Shown in pieces: positions 42,437-50,947 of a stretch of DNA of 64,000 nucleotides. Numbering within the stretch: position 1 is the stretch's first letter; each line of letters begins with the position of its first letter. Position numbers and translations under genes: made by a program. Under the pieces are notes generated by a model. The model searched no databases. It was given only the letters and a program-made list of their open reading frames with translations, and had not been told where the DNA came from. Origin of the DNA: JAAUTT01 sp038213375 (GTDB lineage Bacteria; Bacteroidota; Bacteroidia; Bacteroidales; JAAUTT01); assembly GCA_038213375.1 (NCBI GenBank), contig JBBQTB010000006.1, forward strand, positions 1-64,000. Direction: 5' to 3'.

Positions 42437-43048
42437 ATGGCATTTGAGTTACCAAAACTTCCTTACGCATATAACGCCTTAGAACCTTACATAGATGCAC
42501 TGACGATGGAAATCCATCATTCAAAACATCATGCAGCGTATACAAATAATTTGAATGCAGCGGTAAAAGGAACTGAGAACGAAAATAAGACTATTGAGGA
42601 TTTATTTTTGAATGTTTCAAAACTTCCGGCGGCTATCCGTAATAATGGTGGCGGATTTTATAACCACGATCTTTTTTGGAAATTTATGAAGCCAAATGGC
42701 GGTGGACAACCAACAGGAGATTTACTTGAAGCAATAAATAAATATTTTGGCTCATTTGATAAATTTAAAGAAACTTTTTCCGGTTCTGCTACTACCCGAT
42801 TTGGATCAGGTTGGGCATGGCTGGTGGTAAATAATAAAAAGGAGTTGATAATTGGCTCAACTGCCAATCAGGATAATCCACTTATGGATGTTTCTGATAT
42901 TAAAGGAAATCCAATTTTGGGGATTGATGTTTGGGAGCACGCTTACTATCTTAAATATCAAAACAAAAGGCCTGATTATATTGCAGCTTTTTGGAATGTC
43001 TTGAATTGGGATGAAATAACAAAGCGGTTTAAGTTAGCGATTCATTGA
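42437..43048 (+). CDS. sodB: Superoxide dismutase (Fe/Mn)
   Basis: This enzyme removes superoxide. The 203-residue protein has metal ligands His in EIHHSKHHAAY, His in GGGFYNHDLFW, and Asp/His in GIDVWEHAYYLKYQNKR. No signal peptide is seen, so it is cytoplasmic. Fe and Mn types cannot be told apart safely here; Bacteroidetes members are often Fe-type or cambialistic. It is a single gene with its own promoter and terminator. Confidence 0.96.
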   Translation: MAFELPKLPYAYNALEPYIDALTMEIHHSKHHAAYTNNLNAAVKGTENENKTIEDLFLNVSKLPAAIRNNGGGFYNHDLFWKFMKPNGGGQPTGDLLEAINKYFGSFDKFKETFSGSATTRFGSGWAWLVVNNKKELIIGSTANQDNPLMDVSDIKGNPILGIDVWEHAYYLKYQNKRPDYIAAFWNVLNWDEITKRFKLAIH

Positions 43049-43070
43049 TAGTTTGGATTTGTTGGTTAGT

Positions 43071-43103
43071 AAAAAGGCCACGTCGTGACGACCTGGCCTT
43101 TTT
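43071..43103 (+). terminator. sodB terminator
   Basis: The stem AAAAAGGCCA (43071-43080) / TGGCCTTTTT (43094-43103) is followed by CGTTTTT, 23 nt after the sodB stop. A second small stem lies within the loop. It can also end the leftward dihydroorotate-dehydrogenase-like transcript. Confidence 0.8.
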
Positions 43104-43156
43104 CGTTTTTTATAATCTGGTTATTTAGTGTATTGTTTTTATTCTAAATATTTTAT

Positions 43157-44170
43157 CTAATGTACCTGATATTTTTTGAATAAATCACTTGTCTTTAATA
43201 AGATATCGATATATTGAGCACGTTTGTAAATAAATGGGTCATTTGATTTCTTTTGTGACAACTTTCCTTTAAAATCTGCGAGAATATTATAGTTTTTGGA
43301 TTCCATCCATTCGGTGATATCTTTAAGCATTGTTTGAATGTACGATATTTTGTTCTTGTAAAGCGTACTAACAACCTGCACGCAATCAGCCCCGCCCAGT
43401 ATCATTTTAACAACATCATTTCCTGAATGAATACCACTGTTGCAGCAAATTGAACCAAGGATATTTTCAAAAAGAAGACCTGCAAATTTTAGTGGTAAAA
43501 GGTTTTCTTCTGGAGCACTTGTTGAAAAATGATTGATATGAGTTTCAGAATTAATATCTATGTCGGGCTGTAAAAACCTATTAAATAGCACCATTCCGTC
43601 TGAACCATTCTGATCAAACTGCATAATTACATTTAATGGATTAGCATAAAAGGGACTTATTTTCAGACTTACTGGAATTTTAACAGCTTGTTTTATAGTC
43701 TTTAACGTTTCAATTTGTTGATCAACAATCGATTTGCTTTCAATTTTATTATCTCGTGGAACCGTATAAAAATTTAGTTCAAGTGCGTCAACACCAGTTT
43801 CCTGAATAAGTTTAGCATATTCTTCCCAGGTTTCGGTAAATACACAGTTTAAACTTGCAATTAAAGGTATTTTTACGCTTTCCTTGGCAAGCCGCAGATT
43901 CATAAGATGTTCGCTTGGTCCGGCATGTTCAATATTAGGAAAAAGATTGATCATTTCTGCGTTACGTTCCTGATATTCAGATAATTCTTCATCAAGTTCA
44001 AGCCTTTCCAGCTGAATTTGTTCTTCAAACAACGTTTTATATACAATGGCCGCAGCGCCGGCATCTTCCATACGCTTTAGGTTATCCACGTTGCTAACAA
44101 GATTGCTGGCTCCTGCAATGATTGGATTTTTTAATTCAAGTCCTAAATAAGTTGTCTTTAAATCAGCCAT
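43157..44170 (-). CDS. Dihydroorotate dehydrogenase-like flavoprotein
   Basis: This 337-residue class 1 DHODH-fold (beta/alpha)8 protein has the FMN-binding start LGLELKNPIIAGAS, IASLNCVFTETW (near 105), the lysine in VSLKISPFY, and the phosphate-binding CNSGIHSGNDVVKMILGGAD. It is longer and more divergent than PyrD, and no pyrimidine genes lie near. Family members annotated this way in Bacteroidetes may reduce pyrimidines or other substrates. The fold is sure; the reaction is open. Confidence 0.8.
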   Translation of the reverse strand: MADLKTTYLGLELKNPIIAGASNLVSNVDNLKRMEDAGAAAIVYKTLFEEQIQLERLELDEELSEYQERNAEMINLFPNIEHAGPSEHLMNLRLAKESVKIPLIASLNCVFTETWEEYAKLIQETGVDALELNFYTVPRDNKIESKSIVDQQIETLKTIKQAVKIPVSLKISPFYANPLNVIMQFDQNGSDGMVLFNRFLQPDIDINSETHINHFSTSAPEENLLPLKFAGLLFENILGSICCNSGIHSGNDVVKMILGGADCVQVVSTLYKNKISYIQTMLKDITEWMESKNYNILADFKGKLSQKKSNDPFIYKRAQYIDILLKTSDLFKKYQVH

Positions 44171-44391
44171 ATGCGCGGGTTTATTAGTTGATGAATTATA
44201 TTAATTGATAAAATTACTATTTAAAGTTAATACTATTTTTATGAGATACTTTAAACTGCTGTTGTATACTTTACAAGAGAGTAAATGTTTTTTTATAGTT
44301 CGAAAAAATATAATTAAAAATTTGGGGTGATATTTAAATTATATTGTAAATTTCCAATATAAGTTTAATTGGTTATAAGTTAAAGTTTTGA

Positions 44392-46503
44392 ATGTACGCT
44401 ATTTTTAAACAAAGTCCATTTATCAGGCTCTTACTACCTCTAATTATTGGGATATGGTTTGGCCTCTTCACACATTTGCCGGGCAGGTTAGTTTGGCTTA
44501 TTGTTATTATAACAGTTATCTCAGGGTTTTGTTTGATATTTCTTTGCAAACAATCGGCTAATTTTAAATATAGGTGGCTGTTTGGTATTCATCTTTATGG
44601 CTTTTTATGCCTTTTTGGATTTCTGTTAGTTTCAGCAAAAGCCGGATTGTTTAATAAATTGGAAATTGAAAATATTCACCCTCAAGAATTTATTGGTACA
44701 GTTTATTTGCCGCCAGAACACAGAACGAAATCTGTGCAATGTTACATTGAAACTGATCAGGTAAAATTGAATGGCAAATTTTTGAGATGCAATACTAATA
44801 TTCTTACTTATTTAAAAAAGGATTCTGTCTCTTTGAAGTTGAAAGCTGGCGATGTTCTTGTATTTAGGGCAATCGTTTCTAAGCTAAAATCATCGGGAAA
44901 TCCCAACGAGTTCGATTATAGCAAGTATTTGTATTATCAGAATATTCGTTATTCAGCTTATATTGATGGTCAGGCTTGGAGTTTATTGTCTCATCATGGG
45001 CTAAATTCGGTTTTGATGTGGTCGTTCAAACTACGGGATAAACTCCTTGGCTTGTTTTCTTTCATTGGAATGACAGGTGATGAATATGCAGTTGCCTCAG
45101 CTTTAACCATTGGGGATAAGGCTAATCTAGATGCTGAAATTAAACGTGCCTATATTTCATCGGGAGCAATGCACATACTCGCCGTTTCGGGAATGCATGT
45201 AGCTCTGCTTTATTGGGTTCTCAATTTATTTCTTTCCTTTTTTGATAAGATAAGATATGGTAAATACATCAAGTTTGCTCTATTACTATTTTCTATTTGG
45301 ATGTATGCCTTAATTACAGGTATGTCGGCCTCGGTTTTAAGAGCTACGGTAATGTTTAGTTTTGTGATTGCAGGTCAGGCTTCGAGCCGACATATTAGTA
45401 TTTTTAATTCGCTCGCGGCTTCCGCTTTTTTTCTATTGCTCTGGAATCCATATAATCTTGTCGATGCTGGTTTTCAACTTTCTTATATTGCGGTTTTGTC
45501 GATAGTTATTCTTTATCCATTGATATATAAATTGATAACTTTTAATAATTGGCTATCTAATGAGATTTGGTCCATTACTGCATGTACAATCGCTGCTCAG
45601 ATTGGCACTTTTCCAATATCCATTTATTATTTTAACCAGTTTCCCAATTTATTTCTCATATCCAACTTGATCATCATTCCATTCTCTACGTTCATCATTT
45701 ACTTTTCAATTTTGTTGATTATTTGCTCATTTTCTGACATTGTGCTTACTTTTTTTGGGGTAATTTTTAACTGGGCGGTTCTGGCATTAAATAAAGTGGT
45801 ACTATATATTGATCAGTTACCTTATGCCTTATGGAAAGGCTTATATATTAATCAATTTGAGATGGCTATGATTTTCGGGATCATAATTGCCGGCACAATT
45901 TATTTGGTTCGAAAGCAGGTTGTTTATTTGAATGTTACACTTGCGTGTTTTATATTTCTTCTAAGTTCGAAGGTGTTTGTTAATCTTCAATGTTTAACTA
46001 AGGAAGAGGTTGTTTTTTATAATTATCAGGACAATATGGTTTTACAAATTCGAAATGGGGTAAATTGTATTTGGCTGGTAGAAAAATTAGATAAACGAGT
46101 TGAAATTATGATAGAAAAGAACAAATATGCTGAAAGAATCCGTAATCTTCAGGTCTTACAGCTTGATTCTATTCGTAAATCAACTTCAAAGTCTGGCATT
46201 TATTTTGCTAAAAATATTTGGATAAGAGGACAATACATCAAGTTTAACACGATATTGATTGCTATACCCAATGAGTACCGGGATATTGAATCTGTTAATG
46301 AAAAATTACCTGTTGATTATTTAGTGATACGGAATGAATCGATGGCAAAGAGAAAGATTTCAGGTAAAATATCAGCTAAATCAGTCATTCTTTATGGAAA
46401 CGTCTCAAAAAGTAAAGCAGATAAAATTGCTGAAATTTTGGCTCCGAATAATGTTGAGGTATACAGCATGATCAAAAAGGGTGCATTAAGGATTAAATTA
46501 TAG
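44392..46503 (+). CDS. comEC: ComEC/Rec2-family DNA uptake channel
   Basis: This 703-residue polytopic membrane protein begins with an N-terminal membrane-plus-OB-like part (about 1-220; the segment SSGNPNEFDYSKYLYYQNIR is typical). The competence domain (about 230-520) carries AVASALTIGDK, SSGAMHILAVSGMHVALLYW and GMSASVLRATVMF. The last 180 or so residues carry no metallo-beta-lactamase HxHxDH motif, so this is the short Bacteroidetes form without a working nuclease domain. It should pass single-stranded DNA through the inner membrane. Its stop overlaps the Sua5-like gene on the other strand by 6 nt. Confidence 0.92.
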   Translation: MYAIFKQSPFIRLLLPLIIGIWFGLFTHLPGRLVWLIVIITVISGFCLIFLCKQSANFKYRWLFGIHLYGFLCLFGFLLVSAKAGLFNKLEIENIHPQEFIGTVYLPPEHRTKSVQCYIETDQVKLNGKFLRCNTNILTYLKKDSVSLKLKAGDVLVFRAIVSKLKSSGNPNEFDYSKYLYYQNIRYSAYIDGQAWSLLSHHGLNSVLMWSFKLRDKLLGLFSFIGMTGDEYAVASALTIGDKANLDAEIKRAYISSGAMHILAVSGMHVALLYWVLNLFLSFFDKIRYGKYIKFALLLFSIWMYALITGMSASVLRATVMFSFVIAGQASSRHISIFNSLAASAFFLLLWNPYNLVDAGFQLSYIAVLSIVILYPLIYKLITFNNWLSNEIWSITACTIAAQIGTFPISIYYFNQFPNLFLISNLIIIPFSTFIIYFSILLIICSFSDIVLTFFGVIFNWAVLALNKVVLYIDQLPYALWKGLYINQFEMAMIFGIIIAGTIYLVRKQVVYLNVTLACFIFLLSSKVFVNLQCLTKEEVVFYNYQDNMVLQIRNGVNCIWLVEKLDKRVEIMIEKNKYAERIRNLQVLQLDSIRKSTSKSGIYFAKNIWIRGQYIKFNTILIAIPNEYRDIESVNEKLPVDYLVIRNESMAKRKISGKISAKSVILYGNVSKSKADKIAEILAPNNVEVYSMIKKGALRIKL

Positions 46504-47109
46504 AAGTTCGCCAATTCCCTGACGAACAATAACCGGCTCCGATTCGGTGCAATCAACCACAGTGGAAGCAATATTTTGTCCATATCCTCCATCGATAACC
46601 AAATCAACCAATTCATTGTATTTTTCGTGAATAAGCTCCGGATCAGTGGTGTATTCAATAATTTCGTCTTCGTCATGCACTGAAGTTGTGAGTATAGGAC
46701 TTCCAAATTCCTTTACAATTTCGAGTATAACAGGGTTATTTGGGATTCGTATACCAATTGTTTTTTTATTACTTAGAAATAACGCAGGTACTTTACTGTT
46801 GGCATTCAAAATAAAGGTAAAAGGACCCGGAAGATTTTTCTTCATCAATTTAAAAATGCTGTTGTTTATTGGTTTAGTATATGCCGAAATTTGACTCAAA
46901 TCATGACAAATAATTGAAAATTTTGCCTTTTCAGGTTTTATTCCTCGTAGCTTGGCTATTTTTTCGACTGATTTGTGGTTGTGAATATCGCACCCCATAC
47001 CATAGACGCTATCTGTTGGATATACAATAATTCCGCCATTCCGAAGTATTTCCACAACCTTTTCGATTTGCTTAAAGTTGGGGTTTTCAGGATATATTTT
47101 AACGATCAT
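46498..47109 (-). CDS. Sua5/YrdC/YciO-family protein
   Basis: This 203-residue YrdC-fold protein has GGIIVYPTDSVYGMGCD (near 25-41), KLRGIKPEKAKFSIICHD (55-70), LPGPFTFILNA and IGIRIPNNPV. YrdC/TsaC enzymes make threonylcarbamoyl-AMP for the t6A37 tRNA modification. The lack of the Sua5 C-terminal domain and the sequence resemble YciO/YrdC, so the exact role (t6A synthesis or paralogue) is not fixed. It is cotranscribed with the rhomboid gene at a spacing of 11 nt. Confidence 0.88.
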   Translation of the reverse strand: MIVKIYPENPNFKQIEKVVEILRNGGIIVYPTDSVYGMGCDIHNHKSVEKIAKLRGIKPEKAKFSIICHDLSQISAYTKPINNSIFKLMKKNLPGPFTFILNANSKVPALFLSNKKTIGIRIPNNPVILEIVKEFGSPILTTSVHDEDEIIEYTTDPELIHEKYNELVDLVIDGGYGQNIASTVVDCTESEPVIVRQGIGELL

Positions 47110-47120
47110 AATCGACTATA

Positions 47121-47813
47121 TTAATTGATTGGATGTGGTTTGGCATCGTCATTTCCTGGTTTTTCATCTTCTGGTGATTCGTCAATCTGCCAATAAGGAA
47201 ATTGATCATCATCTATCTCTTCCCCCCAGTGTTTCTCTTCTTTTTGAGGGCCGTCGTTTGCAAAAACAAAGGCAAAAACTAAACCTGTTAGTCCACCGAA
47301 AAGATGTGATTCCCATGACATTTCCGGGAATATAGGGAAAACCCCCCAAATCAGTCCTCCATATAAAAAAATTACCAGCAAAGAAATCGCCAGTAGGTTG
47401 ATGTTCTTGCGCAAAATGCCGCTAAAAAATAAAAAGGAAGCGAAGCCATAAACTAATCCACTGGCACCAATATGATATGCTTTTCGTCCACCAAGCCAGA
47501 CACATAAACCGGTAACTACCCAAACTAAAATTATGATTTTAAAAGCAATAGGTTTGTAAAAATAAAATATTGCTGCTGTTAAAATAAGCAACGAAAAGGT
47601 ATTGCTAAAAAGATGGTTTAGATCTGCATGAATTAGTGGAGCAAATACAATACCCGGTAAGCCTTCTGTTTTTAGTGGAAAAATCCCGTAATTACTAAAG
47701 GATATTCCCGATAATAATTCCATTCCCTTTATCAGCCAAAGTATAACAATTAGTAAAACAGGGAAGTAAAAAGCCCTGACAACTTTTTTTTTAAATTCAG
47801 GATCAAGGGCCAT
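47121..47813 (-). CDS. Rhomboid-family intramembrane serine protease
   Basis: This 230-residue membrane protein has about six membrane segments. The catalytic serine is in HIGASGLVYGFASF (near 117) and the histidine in SWESHLFGGLTGLVFAF (near 170), as in active rhomboids. The PLIHADLNHLFSNTF loop is the conserved family motif. The C-terminal tail is soluble and acidic (DDDQFPYWQIDESPEDE). Substrates are unknown. Confidence 0.93.
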   Translation of the reverse strand: MALDPEFKKKVVRAFYFPVLLIVILWLIKGMELLSGISFSNYGIFPLKTEGLPGIVFAPLIHADLNHLFSNTFSLLILTAAIFYFYKPIAFKIIILVWVVTGLCVWLGGRKAYHIGASGLVYGFASFLFFSGILRKNINLLAISLLVIFLYGGLIWGVFPIFPEMSWESHLFGGLTGLVFAFVFANDGPQKEEKHWGEEIDDDQFPYWQIDESPEDEKPGNDDAKPHPIN

Positions 47814-47862
47814 AATGCCATGAGATTAATCGTTTAAATGTAGGTATTTTGACTGACATAAG

Positions 47863-47870
47863 TATCTTTG
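47863..47870 (+). promoter_or_regulatory. Predicted minus-7 box of mntP
   Basis: TATCTTTG matches TAnnTTTG and lies 18 nt before the mntP ATG. A TTTG at 47848-47851 is too close to be a normal minus-33 box. No manganese-sensing riboswitch is visible in the short leader. Confidence 0.45.
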
Positions 47871-47888
47871 CGCTTTAATTTTTGCGAA

Positions 47889-48452
47889 ATGGAACTGATT
47901 ACATTGATTTTACTATCTATAGGTTTATCCGTTGATTCGTTTGCTGTTTCGGTTTCCACCGGAGTTATTATTCGTGAGATTACTTTTCGAAAGGCTACCA
48001 GACTTGCCTTTTCCTTAGCTATTTTTCAAGCGGTTATGCCCTTAATTGGATGGTTTATTGGAACAAGAATTGAGTCATTTGTGGTGAGCTTCGATCATTG
48101 GCTGGCCTTTGGTTTACTAGCTATAATTGGAGGGAAAATGATTGTGGAAAGTTTGAAAACGCATCATGAAGAAGTCAACAAACAGAATCCTTTGGAATTG
48201 AAAGTGCTTTTGGGGATGTCGTTAGCTACAAGTATTGATGCCTTGGTGGTGGGAATTAGCTTTGGATTTATTAAGATTGATCTTTGGCTGGCTACGTTCA
48301 TTATTGGCTTCACCACATTTGTATTTTCTATGTTAGGTACTCTTTTTGGTAAAAAAATAGGCGGACAATTTGGCAAAAAAATGGAAATAGTTGGTGGAAT
48401 AGTTCTGATCCTTATTGGTTTAAAAATTCTTATTGAGCATTTGTCGGCCTAA
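47889..48452 (+). CDS. mntP: Manganese efflux pump MntP
   Basis: This 187-residue inner-membrane protein has six membrane segments and the two inverted half-repeats of the MntP family. Each half carries a conserved acidic site: GLSVDSFAVSVSTG (near 11-24) and TSIDALVVGISFGF (near 115-128). It exports Mn(II) and protects against manganese stress. I chose the ATG at 47889, because seven upstream codons are not part of the family. Confidence 0.93.
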   Translation: MELITLILLSIGLSVDSFAVSVSTGVIIREITFRKATRLAFSLAIFQAVMPLIGWFIGTRIESFVVSFDHWLAFGLLAIIGGKMIVESLKTHHEEVNKQNPLELKVLLGMSLATSIDALVVGISFGFIKIDLWLATFIIGFTTFVFSMLGTLFGKKIGGQFGKKMEIVGGIVLILIGLKILIEHLSA

Positions 48453-48658
48453 GGTTATGTCAAGTTAAATCTGCAGGTTTTCACATAATTAAAGTGCAAT
48501 CATTATTTGATATAAACCTGACAGATTTTGCGTCAATTAATATATGACATGACACTCTGTTTATGGTCCATATTTTCTACCGTTGGGAAGAAAAAATGCC
48601 AAACTGGGTCTAGTCGGGTGACTATCCTCAATTTGGCAATATTTTGTTTTGTGTCATT
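48453..48658. other. Gap between mntP and the second glycan locus
   Basis: An imperfect inverted repeat has AAATCTGCAGGTTT at 48467-48480 and AAACCTGACAGATTT at 48514-48528. Its loop is about 33 nt. It could form a weak terminator for converging mntP and GH27 transcripts. No gene is seen. Confidence 0.4.
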
Positions 48659-50920
48659 TTATTTGGCCGATAATTTCAATAGCATTACTCCATGTGATCC
48701 AACACTGGTTTCGAACGATGTGTCGAATGTGCCCATATCTTTTTGCCTCCAAACATCGCGTACATTTTGTTTTTCGGTAATGCCTATCTCAGAAAGTGTT
48801 ACCGTTACTTTTTCAGACTTGTCGCCCAGGTTAAAGATACCAACAGCTTTGCCACCGTCTTCCAATTCTTTTACCCAAATTTGGGTATTCCCTTTGGTGA
48901 TTTTTGGTGTTGCTTGTTTGCCAAGCGGATCCTGGTTGATGTCGATCACCTCGTCGTTGGTTAGCAAGTTTAACGTAAAATCGTCCAAACGGTTTAGGTC
49001 GCAACCAATCAGCAAGGGTGCAGATAACAACGACCATAAACTGATATGTGTATACTGCTCATTTATAGTAAGGCGTGTTGGATGCAAACTTGGCCCCCAG
49101 CCTACCCAACCAACAATGAGCATGTCGGGATCGTTCCAATGACCCGGGCCAGCATTGGGTGCGTTTTTAACCTGGTTGAAACCAATTTGTGAGAGGCTTT
49201 CCCAAGTATCAACAATGTCACCGGTGGTCCGCCACAAGTTCCCGTTCACTTCGCTGCCCCATTCCCAAACGTTGCCCATACCATATTGGCAAAGGCTATA
49301 CACAATATCCCTGTCAACTTCCGACAAGGCTTTTTGCATCACCACGTATGGTTTTTTTAACTCAGCCAGCGAGTTGTCCTTGGCAATTTGGCCATACGAA
49401 CACCAGTCGTATTTTAAATAGTCGATGCCCCATTTCGCATAGGTCTTGGCATCCTGCGCTTCGTGCTGGTAGGATGCTGTATAGCCTCCGCAGGTTAGTG
49501 GCCCGGGGGAGGAATAAATCCCGAACTTCAATCCCAATTTATGCAAGCTGTCGCCCAGAGCTTTCATGTTTGGGAATTTCTCGTTGGCAAGGATTTCGCC
49601 CTTGGCATCCCTTTTTGCTTCCCATCCATCGTCGATGTTAATGAAGGCCCAGCCATGCTCCATGAGGCCTTTTTCTTTGAACACATGGGCACTTTGTATC
49701 ACTTTTTTCTGGTCGACACTTAAGCCCCAGCAGTTCCAGCTGTTCCAACCCATGGGGGGAGTCAGCATAATTTGGTCTCCAACTTTAATAATGAGTTCCC
49801 TTGTTACTTCCCCTTTGCTATTTTTGGCGGTCAATGCAATTTTGTAATCGCCTTTTTGGGAAACTTTCCCGGTAATGATGCCGGTATTGGCATCAACCAC
49901 CAATCCTTGTGGTAGGTTTTTTGCCTCAAAAGTCATTGGCCTCAACCCTGTTGCCGGGATGTTGAACAAGAACGGTTTTCCAGGACGGACCCCTACCACC
50001 CTGGCGCCATTTATTTTAGGCTCATCGCCTGACTTGGGGGTAAGGATGTAAGGAGCCTGATCAGTAGACTCGACCACGATTTTTGAATCGCTATGCTTAA
50101 ACACAAAGTTAACACTTGTTGCATTGGTAACAGCTTTGAAAGAAACTGGGTATTCTTTTGATTCACCAGGCTTTAAATCCAAATTTTCTTCAAAGGTGTA
50201 TAAAACTTCTTTCGTCTCATCGATATTGGCTGTGATGGTTAGTTTTCCTTTTAATCCGATGCCTGACCCGTTTTTAATTACATAGGTTTTGTTCGTTTTA
50301 TCGCCTTCGAACTTGAAGGAACTACTTGATTTGTCGATAAGTATTTTATCTCGGATATCCATCATTTGGATACGGAGATGGGAACTGTACATGCCACCGC
50401 CTCCTCCATGGTCGGAGACCCTAACGGCCAGCACGTTCTCTTTGTCCCATAGGATTTTGGGGCTATTTACCGCAAGGATATAATTTCTATCGGTTGCATA
50501 AAAGCCCGATAGCTTTGAAAAAATTGAATCGGCTATTGGGTTGGACGTTAATGTATTGTTTTCTCCAATAAGAGTTCCGTTTAGAAAAAACTGGTCGCAA
50601 TCATCAATCTTTCCAAGGATGAACTGCAAACTGTCTTTTAAATAAGAACTTTCTTTTAATGAAGATGGTATCAACACTTTAATCCGGTACCAGGCATAGC
50701 CGTCGTAATTGTCATGCCCCTGTTCCTCCCACAATTTTCCTGTAGAAATAGAATCCCATTTGGAGTCGTCAGCTTCGGGTTTAGCCCAGGATAGGTCGTC
50801 ACCGGTTTTAAATTTCCAGCCGTGGTCCAGGTCGATTGAAATTATATTTTTCTTATTTCCTGCGCAGGAAATAAGAAAAATAATGGCTGCAAGCGTAAAA
50901 AAATTCAGATTTTTTTTCAT
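48659..50920 (-). CDS. GH27 alpha-galactosidase lipoprotein with accessory domains
   Basis: This 753-residue lipoprotein has the lipobox LISC near 19. A GH2-type jelly-roll sugar-binding domain comes first (about 25-190: DHGWKFKTGDDLSWAKPEAD, GYAWYRIKV). A putative Ig domain follows (about 295-380: GLRPMTFEAKNLPQGL). The GH27 barrel (about 385-660) has MGWNSWNCWG, FINIDDGWE, the nucleophile Asp in YLKYDWCSYG and the acid/base Asp in WRTTGDIVDTW. A beta C-terminal domain closes it. It removes alpha-1,6-galactosyl side groups. Next to a GH26 mannanase, galactomannan is the likely substrate. It is the last gene of the leftward locus. Confidence 0.94.
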   Translation of the reverse strand: MKKNLNFFTLAAIIFLISCAGNKKNIISIDLDHGWKFKTGDDLSWAKPEADDSKWDSISTGKLWEEQGHDNYDGYAWYRIKVLIPSSLKESSYLKDSLQFILGKIDDCDQFFLNGTLIGENNTLTSNPIADSIFSKLSGFYATDRNYILAVNSPKILWDKENVLAVRVSDHGGGGGMYSSHLRIQMMDIRDKILIDKSSSSFKFEGDKTNKTYVIKNGSGIGLKGKLTITANIDETKEVLYTFEENLDLKPGESKEYPVSFKAVTNATSVNFVFKHSDSKIVVESTDQAPYILTPKSGDEPKINGARVVGVRPGKPFLFNIPATGLRPMTFEAKNLPQGLVVDANTGIITGKVSQKGDYKIALTAKNSKGEVTRELIIKVGDQIMLTPPMGWNSWNCWGLSVDQKKVIQSAHVFKEKGLMEHGWAFINIDDGWEAKRDAKGEILANEKFPNMKALGDSLHKLGLKFGIYSSPGPLTCGGYTASYQHEAQDAKTYAKWGIDYLKYDWCSYGQIAKDNSLAELKKPYVVMQKALSEVDRDIVYSLCQYGMGNVWEWGSEVNGNLWRTTGDIVDTWESLSQIGFNQVKNAPNAGPGHWNDPDMLIVGWVGWGPSLHPTRLTINEQYTHISLWSLLSAPLLIGCDLNRLDDFTLNLLTNDEVIDINQDPLGKQATPKITKGNTQIWVKELEDGGKAVGIFNLGDKSEKVTVTLSEIGITEKQNVRDVWRQKDMGTFDTSFETSVGSHGVMLLKLSAK

Positions 50921-50947
50921 AGTTTTTGTTTGTTATTAAGTTAATAT

